DNA of 64,000 nt. Source: CAZUYC01 sp964624475. GTDB taxonomy: Bacteria; Myxococcota_A; UBA9160; SMWR01. Below are positions 60,300 to 64,000 of this stretch, one piece after another; position 1 is the stretch's first letter, and each line of letters opens with the position of its first letter. The position numbers and the translations under genes were made by a program. Under the pieces are notes generated by a model, which saw only the letters and a program-made list of their open reading frames with translations, was not told where the DNA came from and did not search any database. Location of the stretch: assembly GCA_964624475.1 (NCBI GenBank), contig CAZUYC010000004.1:31885-95884 (forward strand), in the 5' to 3' direction.

Positions 60300-63200
60300 C
60301 TAGAACGCGTACTTGAGCTGCAGCTTGAAGTCCCGTCCTTCCTTGACGGAGCGCTCGGCGATCCTCTCGGAGGTCTGGTAGGGATCGTAGACGATCCGGC
60401 GCGTGCTGTCGGTCAGGTTCTTGAGCTGCACGCTCAAGGTGAGGCCGTGCCAGATCTCCTGGCTCACGATCAGGTCGAGCTGGCCGTAGCTGTCGACGTA
60501 GCGGTCGGGAACGTAGGACTGGGTGACGCCGTTCGGCCCGATGAAGACGCTGCCGGCGGCGTCGAGCACGTCGCTGATCGCGTACCAGGCGAGGGTGGCC
60601 CTGGTCCCCCAATCGGGTTGCTCGAAGGTGATGTCGGCGTTGACGATCCACTCGGGCTGGCCGAAGAGGCGCCGGCTCTCGTCCAGGCTCGTGAACTCGG
60701 CCGAGCCCCCGGGCGTGACCCCGAAAAACGGCTGCGCGCGCGCCAGCTCGGCGTCGATCCGGTCCACCCGGGCGTGGATGTAGGTGTAGTTGGCGCCGGC
60801 GGTGAAGTACTCGGCCCAGTGGGAGCCGAGCAGGTCGTCGAGGAAGACGAGGTTCTTGCGGGCCTCGACCTCGATGCCCCAGACCGTCGCCTCGTTCGGG
60901 TTGTTGAAGAAGGTCCGGAAGAGGGCGCTCGACGCCTGCTCGAAGTTGAGCGGGTTGCGGATCACGATGCTCTCGATGGGATCCTGGATGGTCTTGTAGA
61001 AGCCGCTCACGGCGATGAGGTCCGCGAAGTCGCCGAAGATGTACTCCGTGCGCAGGTCGAAGCTCTCGACCGGGGAGAGCTTCAGCTGGGGGTTGCCGAC
61101 GATCAGGTCGTCCGAAGCGGGCTCGACGGAAACGTAGTAGCCCATCTCCCGGAAGGAGGGCCGCGCCACCGTCTTCGACCAGGCGCCCTTCAGCGAGAGC
61201 CCCTCGAGCAGTCGTACGGCGAAGCCGGCGGTCGGGAGGAACTCGAGTTCGTCGATCTCGCCGTTGATCAGCGACTCGATCTGCGCCCGGTTGGTCAGAT
61301 CGACGCAGGTCTTGCCCGGATTTGCCGCAGTCGGGCACGGGGTGGTCGGGACGTTGATCCCGAGGAGGTCGGAATTGAACGTGGTTCCGGCCACGGTTTC
61401 ACCCCGGGCGGGGTTGTCGAGGTGATCGAAGAGCAGGAAGCGGGTCGGAAAGGTCTCCGGCCCCCCGTAGGGGCTGTTCGTGCCCGTGAACGCGTCGTTG
61501 CGCGAGTCGATGAAGATCTTCTCGAGGCGGAAGCCGCCCAGCAGGTCCCACTTCTCGAAGAGCGTGGCCTTGGAGCCCAGGTTCCACGCCCAGATCTCGC
61601 GGGTGGCGTCGGTCTCCTGCTTGCGCATCCCGTTGGGCTGGCCGTTCGGCAGCAGGTTGAGCCGGGTGAACGATAGCCGACCGAGCTCTCGCTGCGTGGC
61701 GCCCCTGAGCGCGATGTTCGACGACCCGCCGCCCGTCCACGTGGGGCTCTCGAGGAAGCTCGAGTCGACGCCCCGCGTGGCGTGCTCGTACCAGCCGCCG
61801 CTGGTCAGCGCGAGCGTCACGGCCTCGGAGACGGCCCTGGTGTAGTCCGCGTCCATGCGGCCGAAGCCCTGGTTCTCGTCGACGTCGACGTCGTTGTAGA
61901 AGGGGCGACTGCTCGCGGCGAACACCCCGGGCCCCAGCGCGGCGGACGTGGAGGGGCCCGTCGCCGGCTGCTCCACGTCGTCCGGTTCGTAGAAGTATCG
62001 CAGGCCGCGAGCCTTCTCCTCCTGCGTGGTGTGCGCATAGTTCGCCGCCCAGCCGACGTGCAGGCCCGGCAGCGAGTCGATCCAGTGCTCCCCGTTGACC
62101 TGCGCGACCAGCAGGTCGCGCTCGCGGTCGAACGACTTGCTCTCGTAGAAGTCGGTGAACCAGAGCGGGCCCCTGCCGGGGCCGTCGTTCGCCGACTCAC
62201 GCGACCCCCGGAAGACCGCGCTGTTCGTGGCGTTTCCTCCTCCCAGCGGCAACCAGAGACCGGGCTGAATCTCCCCTCCAGAGTTGGCGAAGACGCTGTA
62301 GTGGAAGCCCGGCAGGAAGCCGTGTTCCTTGAGCTGCACCGTCTCCTGCTCCTTCCGCGTGTAGAAGGTCGAGGTGTCGATCCGGTGGTTGCCCGCCTGG
62401 TCCAGGTCGAACCCGAGGCCGAGATACCCGGTGCTCTGCACCGAGCGCTCGCTGGTGGTCAGGTCGAAGCGCCCGCCGCTGAGCCCGAGCTGTCCCGACG
62501 TGAGACCTCCCGGGATCGTGACCGGCTGGCCGGGCAGACACTGCTGGGCCGAGTTGTTGCACGGCCGCGGCTCGCGCGCCTCCTGGAACCCCTCGGCCGT
62601 GTCGTAGTCGACCTCCCAGTTGAGGAGCGCCTTGTAGCGGAGCTCGTGCCCGGCGAACTCCGTGCGCCCGCCGACCACGCCGCCGTACTCCTGCTCGATG
62701 GTGCTGGTGCCCTGGGTCTCCTTGCCGATGGGGGATTCGTCCTCGAACGCGAGGAAGCGGTCGATCGCGTTCGTGTTGAAGCCGGCCTTGGCCTTCAGCG
62801 CCAGCTCGAAGTCCTCGGGGTACTCGGTCGTCACGACGTCGATCGAGCCGCCGGAGGAGTTGCTGGGCAGGCCCGGCGCGAAGGTCTTCGCGACCACCAG
62901 GTTGCTCACGACCTCGGACGGGAAGAGGTCGAGCTGCATGGACTGGCGGTCGGGGTCGGGGCTCGGGACGGGGGCCGAGTTGAAGGTCGTGCTGCTGTAG
63001 CGATCCTCGAGCCCCCGGATCACCGCGAACTGGCCCTCCACCACGTTGACGCCCGCGACGCGCTTGAGCCCTTCGGCGACGTCGGTCGCAGCGAATTTGG
63101 CGAGTTCTTCCGCGCTGAGCACGTTCAGCAGCTGGTCGGAATCGACCCGGAGCTGGAGGGACTCCATGGCCACCTCGGAGCCCACGACCAGGAACTCCTC

Positions 63201-63641
63201 GATGTCGGAGCTCGTGTCGGCTGCCTTCTCGCGGGGCAGCGGGGGAAGCGGGAAGTCCGCGCGTTTCGCCTGGCCGGGCTGCACCGAGAGATCCGTAAGC
63301 TTGGAATCGAGGTAGCCCGACTTGCGGAAGCCGAGGCTGTAGGTCCCGGCCGGAACGAACCCGAACTCGAAGGTTCCGTCCGCTCCGGTCTCCCGGACCT
63401 CCTGCCGGGGCTCGCTACCGTCGGGGGGCGCGGGCCAGATCACGACGACCGTCGCGCCCGCGACGGGGGTGCCCGTCTTTCCGTCGAAGACCTGACCGAG
63501 GATCGTCCCCTCCCCGGGATCCGCAGCGTGTGCGACGCGTCCTTCCGCCGCGCCGAGGAGGACCGCTGCGAGCAGGATGCGGATGATCGTCGTGAGGCCC
63601 GCCGGCAGCGACCGGGGGGAGGAGATCGAGTTCGTGTTCAT
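60300..63641 (-). CDS. TonB-dependent receptor with carboxypeptidase-regulatory-like N-terminus
   Basis: 1113 aa. Signal peptide (TTIIRILLAAVLLGAAEGRVAHA), then a CarboxypepD_reg-like domain (about 45-130: EGTILGQVFDGKTGTPVAGATVVV, GTYSLGFRKSGY). The plug domain (about 160-310: AEELAKFAATDVAEGLKRVAGVNVVEGQFAVIRGLEDRYSSTTFN) and a long beta-barrel follow, ending DSTRRIVYDPYQTS and a C-terminal aromatic residue (LKYAF). It is an outer-membrane receptor importing an unknown substrate; the N-terminal domain is typical of saccharide- or peptide-related receptors. Weak ribosome site. It lies in a minus-strand block with the secreted protein, PEP-CTERM protein and an ExbD upstream. Confidence 0.92.
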   Translation of the reverse strand: MNTNSISSPRSLPAGLTTIIRILLAAVLLGAAEGRVAHAADPGEGTILGQVFDGKTGTPVAGATVVVIWPAPPDGSEPRQEVRETGADGTFEFGFVPAGTYSLGFRKSGYLDSKLTDLSVQPGQAKRADFPLPPLPREKAADTSSDIEEFLVVGSEVAMESLQLRVDSDQLLNVLSAEELAKFAATDVAEGLKRVAGVNVVEGQFAVIRGLEDRYSSTTFNSAPVPSPDPDRQSMQLDLFPSEVVSNLVVAKTFAPGLPSNSSGGSIDVVTTEYPEDFELALKAKAGFNTNAIDRFLAFEDESPIGKETQGTSTIEQEYGGVVGGRTEFAGHELRYKALLNWEVDYDTAEGFQEAREPRPCNNSAQQCLPGQPVTIPGGLTSGQLGLSGGRFDLTTSERSVQSTGYLGLGFDLDQAGNHRIDTSTFYTRKEQETVQLKEHGFLPGFHYSVFANSGGEIQPGLWLPLGGGNATNSAVFRGSRESANDGPGRGPLWFTDFYESKSFDRERDLLVAQVNGEHWIDSLPGLHVGWAANYAHTTQEEKARGLRYFYEPDDVEQPATGPSTSAALGPGVFAASSRPFYNDVDVDENQGFGRMDADYTRAVSEAVTLALTSGGWYEHATRGVDSSFLESPTWTGGGSSNIALRGATQRELGRLSFTRLNLLPNGQPNGMRKQETDATREIWAWNLGSKATLFEKWDLLGGFRLEKIFIDSRNDAFTGTNSPYGGPETFPTRFLLFDHLDNPARGETVAGTTFNSDLLGINVPTTPCPTAANPGKTCVDLTNRAQIESLINGEIDELEFLPTAGFAVRLLEGLSLKGAWSKTVARPSFREMGYYVSVEPASDDLIVGNPQLKLSPVESFDLRTEYIFGDFADLIAVSGFYKTIQDPIESIVIRNPLNFEQASSALFRTFFNNPNEATVWGIEVEARKNLVFLDDLLGSHWAEYFTAGANYTYIHARVDRIDAELARAQPFFGVTPGGSAEFTSLDESRRLFGQPEWIVNADITFEQPDWGTRATLAWYAISDVLDAAGSVFIGPNGVTQSYVPDRYVDSYGQLDLIVSQEIWHGLTLSVQLKNLTDSTRRIVYDPYQTSERIAERSVKEGRDFKLQLKYAF

Positions 63642-63753
63642 ATCATCCGGAGGACTGCCCTAACTGTATTGGGAGCCCGGGAGGGAGCTTCGACGTTCCT
63701 GGGAGGAGATCGGGGCGATCCGGTGACGAACGCGCGAACGCCGGGTGTCCGGG

Positions 63754-64000
63754 CTACCTGCCCGCGGCGTTGGCCGCTCCGACGGTCACTTCCTCGATCC
63801 CGCCCTGCTTCACCTCGTCCATCACCTGGGCCAGGATCCCGGCCGGCGCCTGCTTGTCGCCGATCACGACCACGCTGTCGTCGGGCCGCTCGACGTGCAG
63901 GCGCTCGACGATCGGGCGCACCTCGCGCAGGTCGACCGGGCGGCGGTCCATCCAGATCTCCCCGTTCGCGCGGATCGCGATCAGGATGTTGCCGCTCTCG
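63754..64000 (-). CDS. exbD: ExbD, partial (third copy; runs off the window)
   Basis: 82 codons of the C-terminal part; the start and membrane helix lie beyond base 64000. It reads ESGNILIAIRANGEIWMDRRPVDLREVRPIVERLHVERPDDSVVVIGD...AQVMDEVKQGGIEEV. It resembles the second exbD of the Ton operon (46026) more than the first. Its place 112 bp upstream of the receptor start on the same strand suggests a second Ton energiser set, probably extending beyond the window, dedicated to this receptor. Confidence 0.88.
   Translation of the reverse strand, partial: ESGNILIAIRANGEIWMDRRPVDLREVRPIVERLHVERPDDSVVVIGDKQAPAGILAQVMDEVKQGGIEEVTVGAANAAGR

Overview
The window is very GC-rich, densely coded chromosome of a Gram-negative bacterium. 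It carries an autotransporter, TonB/ExbB/ExbD energisers, a TonB-dependent receptor, exosortase and PEP-CTERM proteins, and a MacA-type periplasmic adaptor. The mixture (large set of CoA-ester genes, amidohydrolase_2, Rieske oxygenase, membrane-fused spermidine-synthase-like proteins, TtpC/DUF3450 Ton operon, exosortase H) fits a lineage of the former Deltaproteobacteria (Myxococcota- or Binatota-like). This is inference from gene content; no rRNA or marker gene is present. I saw no tRNA, rRNA, CRISPR array, integrase or transposase.

Layout. 1-1343: end of an ABC permease and its MacA-like adaptor. 1375-3104: membrane subunits of transhydrogenase (pntB, pntAB) without the soluble pntAA. 3235-6744: amidohydrolase, then divergently a CstA transporter broken by a one-base frameshift and its YbdD-like partner. 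7092-15639: Kup, a lipase-like hydrolase, a membrane-fused spermidine-synthase-like protein, CorA and an unknown membrane protein. 15786-25244: MscK-like channel, UbiB/AarF kinase-like protein, SDR, small secreted protein, amino-acid permease, Na+/H+ antiporter-like protein. 25326-30560: Rieske oxygenase, FAD oxidoreductase, class V aminotransferase, GH13 glucosidase. 30784-36359: MltF-like transglycosylase overlapping an autotransporter, a lipoprotein-gene relic, and an EthD protein. 36500-42671: acyl-CoA cluster (family III CoA-transferase, two acyl-CoA dehydrogenases, AMACR-like racemase, double-hotdog MaoC hydratase).

42843-48414 is a seven-gene operon behind a good sigma-70 promoter: DUF3450, TtpC, ExbB, ExbD, ExbD, TonB, TPR protein. 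48438-55527: exosortase H with a divergent membrane protein, a second spermidine-synthase-like protein with a helical-repeat tail, a small membrane protein, and a PNPOx-fold protein divergent from a MocR regulator. 55606-64000, all minus strand: an orphan OmpR-type regulator with Glu at the phospho-acceptor site, a thioredoxin-fold-like periplasmic protein without CXXC, a PEP-CTERM protein, a large secreted protein, a carboxypeptidase-regulatory-like TonB-dependent receptor, and a third ExbD running off the edge. The last block looks like a substrate-specific Ton locus with its own energiser.

A family of GC-rich palindromic repeats (core close to GCGCAGCGAGCCGNAGGCGA) recurs in at least five places: intergenic, as tandem 56-bp units, as a long inverted repeat, and once in frame inside a protein linker. 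The observations most worth checking are this repeat family, the last-block Ton/PEP-CTERM cluster, the phospho-Asp to Glu regulator, the missing pntAA, the cstA frameshift and the truncated DUF4136-like lipoprotein.
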